From JAGVSR01 sp963708775 (lineage in GTDB: Bacteria > Pseudomonadota > Alphaproteobacteria > Rhizobiales > Hyphomicrobiaceae), in the NCBI GenBank assembly GCA_963708775.1, contig CAVPTI010000002.1, forward strand, positions 248,001 to 312,000: DNA of 64,000 nucleotides, read 5' to 3'. This document shows, in pieces, positions 7,109 through 14,051 of the stretch. Both the position numbers and the translations under genes were made by a program. Every line of letters starts with the position of its first letter. The first letter of the stretch is position 1. The notes under the pieces were generated by a model. The model was given only the letters and a program-made list of their open reading frames with translations. It had not been told where the DNA came from and searched no databases.

Positions 7109-8047
7109 ATGTCACACCGGTACGGTGGATCAAACAAATCACGCTCCCGTTCGCGCGATCAGGACGATGACCTCGGCGGTCAGTGGGGTCAGGGTTCGCG
7201 CCAGCAAGGTTCGCAGCAGGGCTGGGGTCAGCGTGGACGTCAGCAGGACATGGAAGATCAAGGCTGGGGCAGCCACGGCGGTTATGGCCAGCAGGGCGGC
7301 AGCTATGGGTACGGCGGCCAGCAGGGCGGCTACGGGTCCGGCGAAAGTGGGTGGCGTGAACAAGGCGGCTACGGCCAAGGTGGCCAGAGTGGCTATGGGC
7401 AAGGTGGTCAGAGCGGCTTTGGCCAAGGTGGCCAGGGTGGCTATGGGCAAGGCGGATATGGCCAGGGCGGCTATCAGCCCGGCAGCTATGGGCATCAGGC
7501 CGGTTATGGCACCTCAGGCCAGAGCGGCTGGGGCCAGAGTGGAAGCGGCTATGGTCAGGGACAGAGTGGCTATGGACAGAGCGGTCAGGGTGGCCAAAGC
7601 GGTTTTGGTCAGAGTGGCTACGGGCAAGGCGGCTCCGGCCAAGGTGGTTATGGACAGGGATCCGGACAAAGCGGTGGCGAACACGGCAGCAACTGGATGA
7701 CGGAGCGCATGAGCGAACATCATCGCGACGACCACGATCCAGACTACCGGCACTGGCGTGAAGAGCAGCTGCGTTCCCTCGACGACGAATACGATGCCTG
7801 GCGCCAGGAACGGCGGCAGAAGTTCTCCGACGAATATAATAACTGGCGCAAGAATCGCAGCTCCGGCAGCGGATCTTCGGGTTCATCTGGCGGTTCCTCG
7901 GGCGGCTCCTCTGGGCGATCGGGTTCTTCAGGCTCGGGATCGTCGGGCATGTCAGGAAGTTCAGGCTCGGGAACTTCAGGCTCCGGCTCGGGTTCTTCCG
8001 GCAGTTCGTCATCCGGCTCCGGCAGCGGATCGAGCGGATCGCGCTAA
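7109..8047 (+). CDS. Gly/Gln/Ser/Tyr-rich low-complexity stress protein
   Basis: A 312-residue protein in three parts. Residues 1-50 are Ser/Arg/Gln-rich. Residues about 52-190 are a repetitive G-Y-G-Q-G-G / Q-S-G-[YF]-G-Q domain of prion-like composition, much like the N-terminus of human FUS in makeup (not homology). Residues 197-250 form a charged, probably helical domain with three [DE]-Y-x2-W-R motifs at Y213/W216, Y228/W231 and Y243/W246, an exact 15-residue period. The tail 251-312 is almost only Gly and Ser. Related DPDY-x2-WR segments occur, as I recall, in rhizobial stress proteins. TAAGGAG precedes the ATG. ku follows after a terminator. No function is established. Confidence 0.88.
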   Translation: MSHRYGGSNKSRSRSRDQDDDLGGQWGQGSRQQGSQQGWGQRGRQQDMEDQGWGSHGGYGQQGGSYGYGGQQGGYGSGESGWREQGGYGQGGQSGYGQGGQSGFGQGGQGGYGQGGYGQGGYQPGSYGHQAGYGTSGQSGWGQSGSGYGQGQSGYGQSGQGGQSGFGQSGYGQGGSGQGGYGQGSGQSGGEHGSNWMTERMSEHHRDDHDPDYRHWREEQLRSLDDEYDAWRQERRQKFSDEYNNWRKNRSSGSGSSGSSGGSSGGSSGRSGSSGSGSSGMSGSSGSGTSGSGSGSSGSSSSGSGSGSSGSR

Positions 8048-8079
8048 AGGCGGCGCGCACGTCCTCGTCATGTGGATCC

Positions 8080-8107
8080 GGCGGGCCGTCGTTGCGGCCC
8101 GCCTTTT
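8080..8107 (+). terminator. Terminator between the low-complexity gene and ku
   Basis: A seven-base perfect stem gcgggcc / ggcccgc (8081-8087, 8096-8102) followed by cttttg. It lies 33 bases past the stop and just before the ku ribosome site, so it may be leaky and allow some read-through. Confidence 0.7.
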
Positions 8108-8122
8108 GTCAGGAGCGTACCC

Positions 8123-9019
8123 GTGGCACCCCGTCCTCAATGGAAGGGCTATCTGAAGCTCTCCCTCGTTTCATGCGCCGTGAACATGTATCCGGCGCTG
8201 ACCTCATCCTACCGAACGCGCTTTCATACGCTCAATCGCGCGACGGGGCATCGCGTGAAGCGGCAATACATCGATGCCGAAACTGGTGATGTCGTTGAGC
8301 CTGATGAACAAGTGAAGGGCTACGAGATCGCCAAAGACGAGCACATACTCGTCGAGGACGAGGAGCTCGAGAAAATCCCACTGGAAGCCACTCATACCAT
8401 CGATATCGACACCTTTGCGGAAGCCAAGGAAGTAGACGTTCGATATCGCGATACGCCCTATTATCTGGTTCCCGACGGGCGGGTGGCACAAGAAGCCTTC
8501 GCGGTCATTCGCGACAGCTTGATAGAGCAGAAGCTCGTTGCCTTGAGCAGGGCTGTCCTTGCTCGGCGCGAGCGCATCATTCTGCTGGAGCCTTTTGAGA
8601 AAGGTATCCTTGCCTCGACACTGCATTTCCAAGATGAGCTGCGTGATGCCGACGCCGCTTTCGAAGGCATTGAGGATGTCAAACTCAATGGCGAGATGAT
8701 GGAGCTTGCGGCTCATATCATGAAGCAGAAGCGCAAGCCGTTCGACGTCGCCGCCTATAAAGACCGCTATGAGGAGACGCTCGCGGCTCTGCTGTCGGGC
8801 AAGACGAAATCTCTTCCGGTCATGCGGCCTGATGAGCCCAAGCCGACGAATGTCGTCAATCTGCTCGATGTTCTTCGCAAGAGCCTGGAGCAAGAGGGCG
8901 GCAAATCGAAAGCACCGGCGACTAAGGGTGGCAGCAAAGTCCCGGCGAAGGCACGTCCAAAGAGTGCGGCCAAGGGTAAGCGCTCTGGCTACACGAAGAA
9001 GGAGGCGCGCAGCAAATGA
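8123..9019 (+). CDS. ku: Bacterial non-homologous end-joining protein Ku
   Basis: Ku forms a homodimeric ring on DNA double-strand ends and recruits LigD for end joining. The 298-residue protein starts with the family signature RPQWKGYLKLSLVSC and continues with the ring domain (RFHTLNRATGHRVKRQYID, then YEIAKDEHILVEDEELEKI) and the HIMKQKRKPFD region. The tail from about residue 255 is Lys/Ala-rich, as in many Ku proteins, and probably binds DNA. The GTG start at 8123 is chosen from AGGAG seven bases upstream. No ligD gene is in the window. Its place in the stress island suggests induction in stationary or desiccated cells. Confidence 0.95.
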   Translation: MAPRPQWKGYLKLSLVSCAVNMYPALTSSYRTRFHTLNRATGHRVKRQYIDAETGDVVEPDEQVKGYEIAKDEHILVEDEELEKIPLEATHTIDIDTFAEAKEVDVRYRDTPYYLVPDGRVAQEAFAVIRDSLIEQKLVALSRAVLARRERIILLEPFEKGILASTLHFQDELRDADAAFEGIEDVKLNGEMMELAAHIMKQKRKPFDVAAYKDRYEETLAALLSGKTKSLPVMRPDEPKPTNVVNLLDVLRKSLEQEGGKSKAPATKGGSKVPAKARPKSAAKGKRSGYTKKEARSK

Positions 9020-9066
9020 GCGCTGCGCAGTAAGAACTCGACCTCGCTGTCGCGCCTTACTCGACC

Positions 9067-9109
9067 GAAAAAAACCGCCGCTGGGTGTTTCCAGCGGCGG
9101 TCTGTTTTA
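9067..9109. terminator. Bidirectional terminator
   Basis: An eleven-base stem (accgccgctgg / ccagcggcggt) flanked by seven A on the left and a T-rich run on the right. It serves ku (+) and the convergent gene ending at 9107 (-), whose final codons overlap it. Confidence 0.9.
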
Positions 9110-9592
9110 TTCTGCAGCCTGGCGGTTTACGTTCTGAAGTGCCACTTCGGTCAATAGCTTATCGGCGCGTTTTTCTTCTTCGAGTGTCTGTTCCAGTAGG
9201 CCCTTTGCCTTGCCAAGGCCGATCTGGTCGGCCCAGGCAATCAGCGTGCCGTAGCGCGCGATTTCGTAATGCTCGACGGCCTGACCGGCCGCGATGATGC
9301 CGGCATCGAGAACGGATTTGTCATCGATCTCGCTCATCACTTCTTCGGCTTCTTCGAGAAGGCCATCGACAGCCTCGCATTCTTCGGTCGACGGGGTTTC
9401 ATCGACGAGTTCGAAAACTTCATCAAGGCGTTGGATCTGCTTTTCAGTCTCGGCAAGGTGTGCGTTAAGCACGTTGCGCAACTCGTTGGTCTCTGCCTTT
9501 TCGATCATCAGCGGCAGCGACTCCATGATCCTCTGCTCCGCATAATAAACGTCCTGCAGAGTATGCACGAACAGGTCCTTCAACGTTTTCAT
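9107..9592 (-). CDS. YciF-type ferritin-like protein (DUF892)
   Basis: A 161-residue protein of the DUF892/YciF family, a four-helix ferritin-like fold linked to general stress in several bacteria. The signature LKDLFVHTLQDVYYAEQRI opens the chain, and possible metal ligands are the Glu of AEQRIMESLP, HLAETEKQ and the E-x2-H of AVEHYEIARYG. Homologues are thought to bind iron or manganese; the reaction is unknown. A minus-strand EcfG-like promoter at 9664-9688 lies 72 bases upstream, back to back with that of the PRC-barrel gene. Confidence 0.93.
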   Translation of the reverse strand: MKTLKDLFVHTLQDVYYAEQRIMESLPLMIEKAETNELRNVLNAHLAETEKQIQRLDEVFELVDETPSTEECEAVDGLLEEAEEVMSEIDDKSVLDAGIIAAGQAVEHYEIARYGTLIAWADQIGLGKAKGLLEQTLEEEKRADKLLTEVALQNVNRQAAE

Positions 9593-9663
9593 GGCGTGCG
9601 TCCTCAGGTTTGGTTTATGGCCCCGTGCCCCGGTGTCACGGTTTGCGCACGGTCACGATGTTG

Positions 9664-9688
9664 AACCAGTCCACCCCGTTCTGGTTCC
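9664..9688 (-). promoter_or_regulatory. EcfG-type promoter (GGTT variant) of the DUF892 gene
   Basis: On the minus strand: GGAAC (9684-9688), 16 bases, GGTT (9664-9667). It faces away from the promoter at 9698-9723. Confidence 0.75.
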
Positions 9689-9697
9689 GCTTGCCTT

Positions 9698-9723
9698 GGA
9701 ACCATTCCTTGAGCCGCCACGTT
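9698..9723 (+). promoter_or_regulatory. EcfG-type promoter of the PRC-barrel gene
   Basis: GGAAC at 9698-9702, 17-base spacer, CGTT at 9720-9723. The leader to the ATG at 9822 is about 90 bases. Confidence 0.82.
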
Positions 9724-9821
9724 CAAGTGTCCCGTTGCAAAGTCGAGGATTTCAACGTCGAGCAATCCGTTCGTTTGGACGTGGCCTGACCTGCATCCGC
9801 CGACAACCTGGAGGTACTGCC

Positions 9822-10310
9822 ATGAAAGTATTCGTAAGCCTTGCTGCCCTAAGTCTGATGGCCGGTTACGCGGTCGCGCAGACCACAACGCCCCCGACGA
9901 CCACCACTCCGCAAACCACCGAGCGACCCGCAGTTCAGCAGCCTTCCGCCACCGAGCCTTCAGCGACAAAGTCGAACGAGCAGGCGGTCAAGAGCGGCAA
10001 CGTGACTTGGTATCAGAAGACAAATGACGACTGGCCGGCGAGTGAAATCATCGGAACTGAAGTTCGCAACAACGCGGGCGAGAATATCGGCGACGTGAAC
10101 GAATTGATCCTTGCCAATGACGGCAAGGTGCGCGCGGTAGTGATCGGCGTCGGTGGCTTCCTCGGAATGGGCGAACGTGACGTGGCCGTGGCCTTCAATT
10201 CGCTGAAGATCACACGTGACGACGACAACGACGAAGTCATCACGATCGATGCCACTAAGGACACGCTGTCGAACGCGCCGCAGTGGGAGCGTCGTGGCAC
10301 GAGCGGCTAA
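9822..10310 (+). CDS. Secreted PRC-barrel domain protein
   Basis: A 162-residue exported protein. The signal peptide (residues 1-19, MKVFVSLAALSLMAGYAVAQ) is followed by a Thr/Pro/Gln/Ser linker to about residue 60 and a PRC-barrel domain (ASEIIGTEVRNNAGENIGDVNELIL, then GGFLGMGERDVAVAF). PRC-barrel proteins of this layout are frequent in rhizobial stress regulons; the domain is a small beta-barrel with no known enzyme activity. GGAGG precedes the ATG. A consensus EcfG promoter drives it, divergent from the DUF892 gene. Confidence 0.92.
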   Translation: MKVFVSLAALSLMAGYAVAQTTTPPTTTTPQTTERPAVQQPSATEPSATKSNEQAVKSGNVTWYQKTNDDWPASEIIGTEVRNNAGENIGDVNELILANDGKVRAVVIGVGGFLGMGERDVAVAFNSLKITRDDDNDEVITIDATKDTLSNAPQWERRGTSG

Positions 10311-10321
10311 TGCGCTGAGCT

Positions 10322-10346
10322 GGAACCATTGACCCGGGGAGGGGTT
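10322..10346 (+). promoter_or_regulatory. EcfG-type promoter (GGTT variant) before sodC
   Basis: GGAAC at 10322-10326, 16-base spacer, GGTT at 10343-10346, 66 bases before the proposed sodC start. Confidence 0.65.
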
Positions 10347-10412
10347 GAGGGGCGGACAGGCGCCGTCCCCCAGTCCCTCCCCCCAACGGCGTCTGCCGGC
10401 GGCTCGTGATCG

Positions 10413-11064
10413 ATGCCCGGCTCGCGAGCCGCCATTTCTCTTCCTTCATTCGATTGCAGCGTGGAGTGTCTTTCCGTGCATTGTCGTGTTCATCGCTCGC
10501 TCAGCGCCGGCTCAAGCTTTGTCGCCGGTTTTTATGCAGTCGCTCTCGGCTATCACGTGCAGGCGCACGCGCAGACGCCTGCGCCGACGCCCCCAGAAGG
10601 ACAGAACGTCAGCGTTACATTGAACGCTGTGACCACGTCGGGTGTCGGCGAGCCGGTTGCCAGGGCGGAGTTGGTGCAGGCTCCGGAAGGTCTTCAGATT
10701 GTTATCGTTGGTCACGCGGCTGCCCGTTGGGCCGCATGGGTTTCACGTCCACGAAATGGGGAACTGCGATCCAAAAGAAAAAGACGGCAAGATGGAAGCC
10801 GCTGGCGCGGCCGGCGGACACTACGACCCGCAGAACTCGGCAAAGCACGCAGGTCCAGGTAAGGACGGGCATAAGGGCGACTTGCCACTGCTCAACATCA
10901 CGTCAGATGGCGATCAAACGCGAAGCGCTTTCGTCGTGCCTGGTCTGACGCTCGCTGAAATCCGCGGGCGCAGTCTGATGATCCATGCCGGTGGTGATAC
11001 CTATTCCGACGAACCGCCGATGGGCGGCGGGGGCGCCCGTATCGCGTGCGGCATCATTCCATGA
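10413..11064 (+). CDS. sodC: Cu/Zn superoxide dismutase, frameshifted
   Basis: A periplasmic Cu/Zn superoxide dismutase that converts superoxide to peroxide and oxygen. The metal-site motifs are GFHVHEMGNC, GGHYDP and LMIHAGGD, and the end GGARIACGIIP carries the second Cys of the usual disulfide. One extra base near 10709-10711 (gttggt) breaks the frame between QIVIV and TRLPVGPHGFH; deleting it gives about 216 residues. The N-terminus is unclear: the stretch before AQTPAPTPPEGQ looks like a poor signal peptide, so a further error or another start is possible. A PLP-fold-like gene follows after seven bases. Confidence 0.85.
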
Positions 11065-11071
11065 GAAGCCC

Positions 11072-12352
11072 ATGACTCGTCGCCTGCCCGGCGCAGCGGC
11101 GGGGTCTCGGTCGGGCTACTCGCAGTACATGCAGCGCAAACTCGATGAGCTCGCTCTCATCGAACAGCATCTTGGTCATCCCCCTCCGCCACCGCGAACA
11201 AGGGATCTTGCCAGTTTGCTTAAGCGAAAGTTCAAAAGTGCTGCGCTGTGCCGTGCGGAGTTGGCCGCCGCCCAGTGGTCACAGACCGAGACGCGGTGGA
11301 AGTCTGGTCCGTGTGGTTCGGGTGCGTTCCAGTTCGATTATGAGTATCAGCGCGCGGACCTTGCGGTGGCGGGGCCATCCGCCTATTCGGTTCAGGGTCT
11401 GGAAAAAAATCTGCTACCGACGCAGTACACGACGTCTGGCATGGCCGCATTGGCGGCATCGCTCCTGGCGGTTCAACGCGTCTGGCCCGGCTGCAGCTTT
11501 GAAGCGCGAGCGGATGGTTATCCCGAGACGCGCGAACTCATCGGGCTTCTGCGGGTGGATGAACATGATCGCAGCGCGCGGGTTGTAGTCATCGATTTAA
11601 CGGTGGATACGCCGCTCACAGCGCGGACACGATTAAAAGATGCAGCTGTTGCGATTTTTGACACGTCCTGTTTCGCTGCGTCCTCCTCTCGAATTCGCGC
11701 CATCACGACGATTGCTCGTGATGTGGATGTGCCGCTCATCCTGATCCGCAGCCACACAAAGTTAGACTGCTTGGGCCTCGATTATGGACGGCTCGGCTCG
11801 GTCGTCGTGACAAGAGGTCGAGCGGACGGCCCTGAGACAGCACTGAATTGCCTCGTTGCCGACTTCATTCGCCTTACCGGTGCGGCGGCGCTGCCCTTAC
11901 ATTTTCCGCCGTTCGCCAGCGGTGAGATGTATCGCGCCTTGAGCCGTGCCCGCTCGGCGGGAACCATTCGCTGTACTCGGCTGATAGAAGTGCATCTGAG
12001 GCGGTTGGTCGAACTCGACGTCCGTTCGTTTGCGCATTGCCTTTATATCGTCTTCTATCCGTCCCTCTACACGCGCAAGGAGGAGGCTTCTGAAGCTGCC
12101 GCTGGGCTCGTGGAGCGGCTTGTAGATAACGACATTCCTGCCCGGCATGCCGGATCGTTTGGTTTTGATTTTCTTGGCTGCGACTGGTTCGAGGATCCGC
12201 AAAGCGGGCGGATCGGGCTCCGTCTTTCCGTTGGTGATCTGCCGCTGTGCCTTATCGAACGGGCGATTGAAGCGATCGAAATCTGGCTTCAAAAAACTGT
12301 CGTTGCACCAAGTGACGTTCCCAGCCGACAGATCTCAGACACCACCCGATAG
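11072..12352 (+). CDS. PLP-fold-type-I-like protein of unknown function
   Basis: A 426-residue protein that I cannot place in a named family. Several features recall fold-type-I PLP enzymes of the Cys/Met metabolism or aminotransferase type: TTSGMAALAASLLAV (about 120-134, a cofactor phosphate-loop-like SGMAA), VVVIDLTVDTPL (171-182), IFDTSC with Asp197 in the position of the ring-nitrogen aspartate, and SHTKLD with Lys230 as candidate Schiff-base lysine. The first 80 residues are basic and Pro-rich and the last 40 include a helical tail. It follows sodC by seven bases, probably in one transcript, and a strong hairpin ends it. Confidence 0.7.
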   Translation: MTRRLPGAAAGSRSGYSQYMQRKLDELALIEQHLGHPPPPPRTRDLASLLKRKFKSAALCRAELAAAQWSQTETRWKSGPCGSGAFQFDYEYQRADLAVAGPSAYSVQGLEKNLLPTQYTTSGMAALAASLLAVQRVWPGCSFEARADGYPETRELIGLLRVDEHDRSARVVVIDLTVDTPLTARTRLKDAAVAIFDTSCFAASSSRIRAITTIARDVDVPLILIRSHTKLDCLGLDYGRLGSVVVTRGRADGPETALNCLVADFIRLTGAAALPLHFPPFASGEMYRALSRARSAGTIRCTRLIEVHLRRLVELDVRSFAHCLYIVFYPSLYTRKEEASEAAAGLVERLVDNDIPARHAGSFGFDFLGCDWFEDPQSGRIGLRLSVGDLPLCLIERAIEAIEIWLQKTVVAPSDVPSRQISDTTR

Positions 12353-12355
12353 GAA

Positions 12356-12392
12356 AACCCCGCGATGACGTGGGTCATCGCGGGGTTGCTTT
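12356..12392 (+). terminator. Terminator after the sodC-PLP-like pair
   Basis: A 14-base perfect stem (aaccccgcgatgac / gtcatcgcggggtt) with a four-base loop, beginning four bases after the stop. The T-tract is short (tgctttcc). Confidence 0.8.
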
Positions 12393-12417
12393 CCATTTCA
12401 TCAATCATGCGTGTCGA

Positions 12418-12801
12418 TCAGGGCGTCACGGCATCGCGCGATGTGTTGCCGGCCGGATTACCATCAGCTGGCGGAGAGGGTGCGGCCGGAGCTTGATCTT
12501 GCGTCACAGCGGGCGCGGGCGGGGCTTCACCTGCCTGCTGGCGATCACCGCGAACGGCAAACTGCGCCACAGCTGCGGCCAATATAAACACGAACATCAG
12601 ACCGATAAAAAATCCGATGATCGAGCCTAATCCCACGGGCCGCCGATCGACCCGACCGCGGAGCGTGGTCGATTCAGAAGCGCGGTCACCGCCGAGATCC
12701 GAACGAGGTGGGATCGAGCGATCCGTTGAGGGAGGGTAACCAGGGCCGGCATTCGGCATCGGGCCGGAGCCTGTTGGACGACCGACGGGTAAATCATTCA
12801 T
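12418..12801 (-). CDS. Single-pass membrane protein with Pro-rich flanks
   Basis: A 127-residue protein: Pro/Gly-rich cytoplasmic half, one hydrophobic helix (about 57-82, LGSIIGFFIGLMFVFILAAAVA) and a Pro/Ala/Gln tail. No family is recognised. Its start overlaps the stop region of the upstream gene by eight bases, so the two are an operon. Terminator hairpins end the convergent neighbour. Confidence 0.75.
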   Translation of the reverse strand: MNDLPVGRPTGSGPMPNAGPGYPPSTDRSIPPRSDLGGDRASESTTLRGRVDRRPVGLGSIIGFFIGLMFVFILAAAVAQFAVRGDRQQAGEAPPAPAVTQDQAPAAPSPPADGNPAGNTSRDAVTP

Positions 12802-13045
12802 CGTTGGTACTCCTCATAGCGTCGCGATTGGATCGCTTGCGAAGAAAATTGGCGAGCAGAAGCACGCCGATGGCTAGAGCCACGCCGAGCGTAAACATCA
12901 TCAATGTTCCGACTGGATCGCCGGACGTCGTCTGTGGCGTCGTCGATGGTGCATCCTGTGCGATCGCGACGGCTGGAACGAGTGCCAGCGGTGCTGCGTA
13001 TGCGAGGCGGAAAGCTGCCGCCCGTCTCGAGTGTCCACGCATCAT
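12794..13045 (-). CDS. Small exported or membrane protein
   Basis: An 83-residue protein with an N-terminal hydrophobic stretch ending AIAQD (signal-like), a short Thr/Gln-rich part, and a C-terminal helix (TLMMFTLGVALAIGVLLLANFL) followed by a basic tail. This gives either a cleaved single-pass protein or a two-helix hairpin. There are two adjacent ATG codons (13045, 13042), with TTGAGG upstream. It overlaps the next gene by eight bases. A weak EcfG-like site lies 34 bases upstream. Confidence 0.72.
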   Translation of the reverse strand: MMRGHSRRAAAFRLAYAAPLALVPAVAIAQDAPSTTPQTTSGDPVGTLMMFTLGVALAIGVLLLANFLRKRSNRDAMRSTNDE

Positions 13046-13078
13046 CAAAGCCTCAAATTGCCGTAGGTGTACCTGGAC

Positions 13079-13103
13079 AACAGGCTCATTTGAGTTTGGT
13101 TCC
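13079..13103 (-). promoter_or_regulatory. Weak EcfG-like promoter
   Basis: On the minus strand: GGAAC (13099-13103), 16 bases, TGTT (13079-13082). The -35 is perfect and the -10 has one mismatch; the position is right for the gene pair starting at 13045. Confidence 0.5.
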
Positions 13104-13222
13104 GCACTCAATCGGATGCGCACGTCGCGTTGGAAACCAATGCATCGGGGTGGTGTTGTTTGATGAAACAGCCGAGCGCCTGCCGGCTCAGGTCGGCAGT
13201 GGGCCTATCGGGACCGACAGTC

Positions 13223-13363
13223 ATGCTCTCTCGAATGGAATGGATACCGCCTCCACCGCCTCCACCTGCACCACCGACTTCAAGTGAGAAATGGTTGGCG
13301 AGTGTGACGATCATCGCCGGCGTCTGCCTGATCACCGCGGGAGTGGTTGCGTGCTTTTTCTAG
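13223..13363 (+). CDS. Possible small proline-stretch membrane peptide
   Basis: A 46-residue candidate with a run of seven prolines, a short linker and a C-terminal membrane helix (WLASVTIIAGVCLITAGVV). The start is uncertain: ATG at 13223, 13238 or the much longer 13130. A terminator hairpin follows at 13395-13416. The call rests only on the membrane helix and the terminator. Confidence 0.4.
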   Translation: MLSRMEWIPPPPPPPAPPTSSEKWLASVTIIAGVCLITAGVVACFF

Positions 13364-13394
13364 AGATGACCGCGAAGCTGACGGCCAAATAGAA

Positions 13395-13416
13395 ACGGGA
13401 GCCAATCGGCTCCCGT
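13395..13416. terminator. Hairpin terminator
   Basis: A nine-base perfect stem acgggagcc / ggctcccgt with a four-base loop, between the small plus-strand frame and the minus-strand gene ending at 13448. Confidence 0.7.
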
Positions 13417-13447
13417 TCATAAGCGCGGACACGTCACGTTGTCCGTT

Positions 13448-13813
13448 TCAGAAGTTGTGCTTCACACTTCCGCGAATTTGAAGGTCATCCGACTGATCCT
13501 GCGGATCGGGCGTGACCGGTCGGGCTTCATTCGCCCCATAGAGAAGCTCCAGACCAAAATCCATTTTGGGAAGAACGCCCAATTTACCGAGGCCGGGAAT
13601 GCGCACCTCGGTGCCCTCCAACGGCTTCTGCGCCTCTTCAGGCGTCAACTGCATTTCTGCCGGTTTGGCGCCGGAACCAGGCTGGGGGGCAGCATCAGGC
13701 TGCGATGGCTGCGCCTGAGGCGCGCCACCCACGGTCTGTTCCTGAAAAGCCAACGCAGGCAGCGCTGCGCCCAGCAGCACGGCCGATAGGCCAATTACGT
13801 GTCTTAACTTCAT
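13448..13813 (-). CDS. Small secreted protein of unknown function
   Basis: A 121-residue exported protein. The signal peptide spans residues 1-22 (MKLRHVIGLSAVLLGAALPALA), followed by a Gln/Pro/Ala-rich linker and a compact end with PGLGKLGVLPKMDFGLELLYG and a terminal IRGSVKHNF. The last residue Phe and the alternating hydrophobics before it recall the end of an outer-membrane strand, but the protein is too short for a barrel. No EcfG-type site is visible upstream. Confidence 0.75.
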   Translation of the reverse strand: MKLRHVIGLSAVLLGAALPALAFQEQTVGGAPQAQPSQPDAAPQPGSGAKPAEMQLTPEEAQKPLEGTEVRIPGLGKLGVLPKMDFGLELLYGANEARPVTPDPQDQSDDLQIRGSVKHNF

Positions 13814-14000
13814 GGTCCGCAAAACCCCGCTCCGGACAACTCTTGATCCGGACAATGACGCTCACACCTGTCGAAAACAAGGATGGGGCGGCAGCTCTTA
13901 ATGGCATCTGAAGGATTGTGCCAGCGGTGTGGTTTCTTCGTCATGTGACATGGAAGCCACAAAGCGAGCCGGCCACGGGAAAACACTGTTTTCACACATA

Positions 14001-14028
14001 AAAAGGGGCTGCCCTGAGGCAGCTCCCT
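14001..14028 (-). terminator. Terminator of the porin gene
   Basis: Read on the minus strand, a G/C stem (gggagctgcc / ggcagcccc) is followed by five T (14001-14005), about 25 bases after the porin stop. Confidence 0.85.
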
Positions 14029-14051
14029 CTCCGAGTTTGGACGGGATCGGA

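Noticed and set aside
7260..7680. Short direct repeats resembling a CRISPR array
   Set aside because: The repeats are the Gly/Gln/Tyr codon repeats of a continuous reading frame with irregular spacing; no spacers or cas genes are present.
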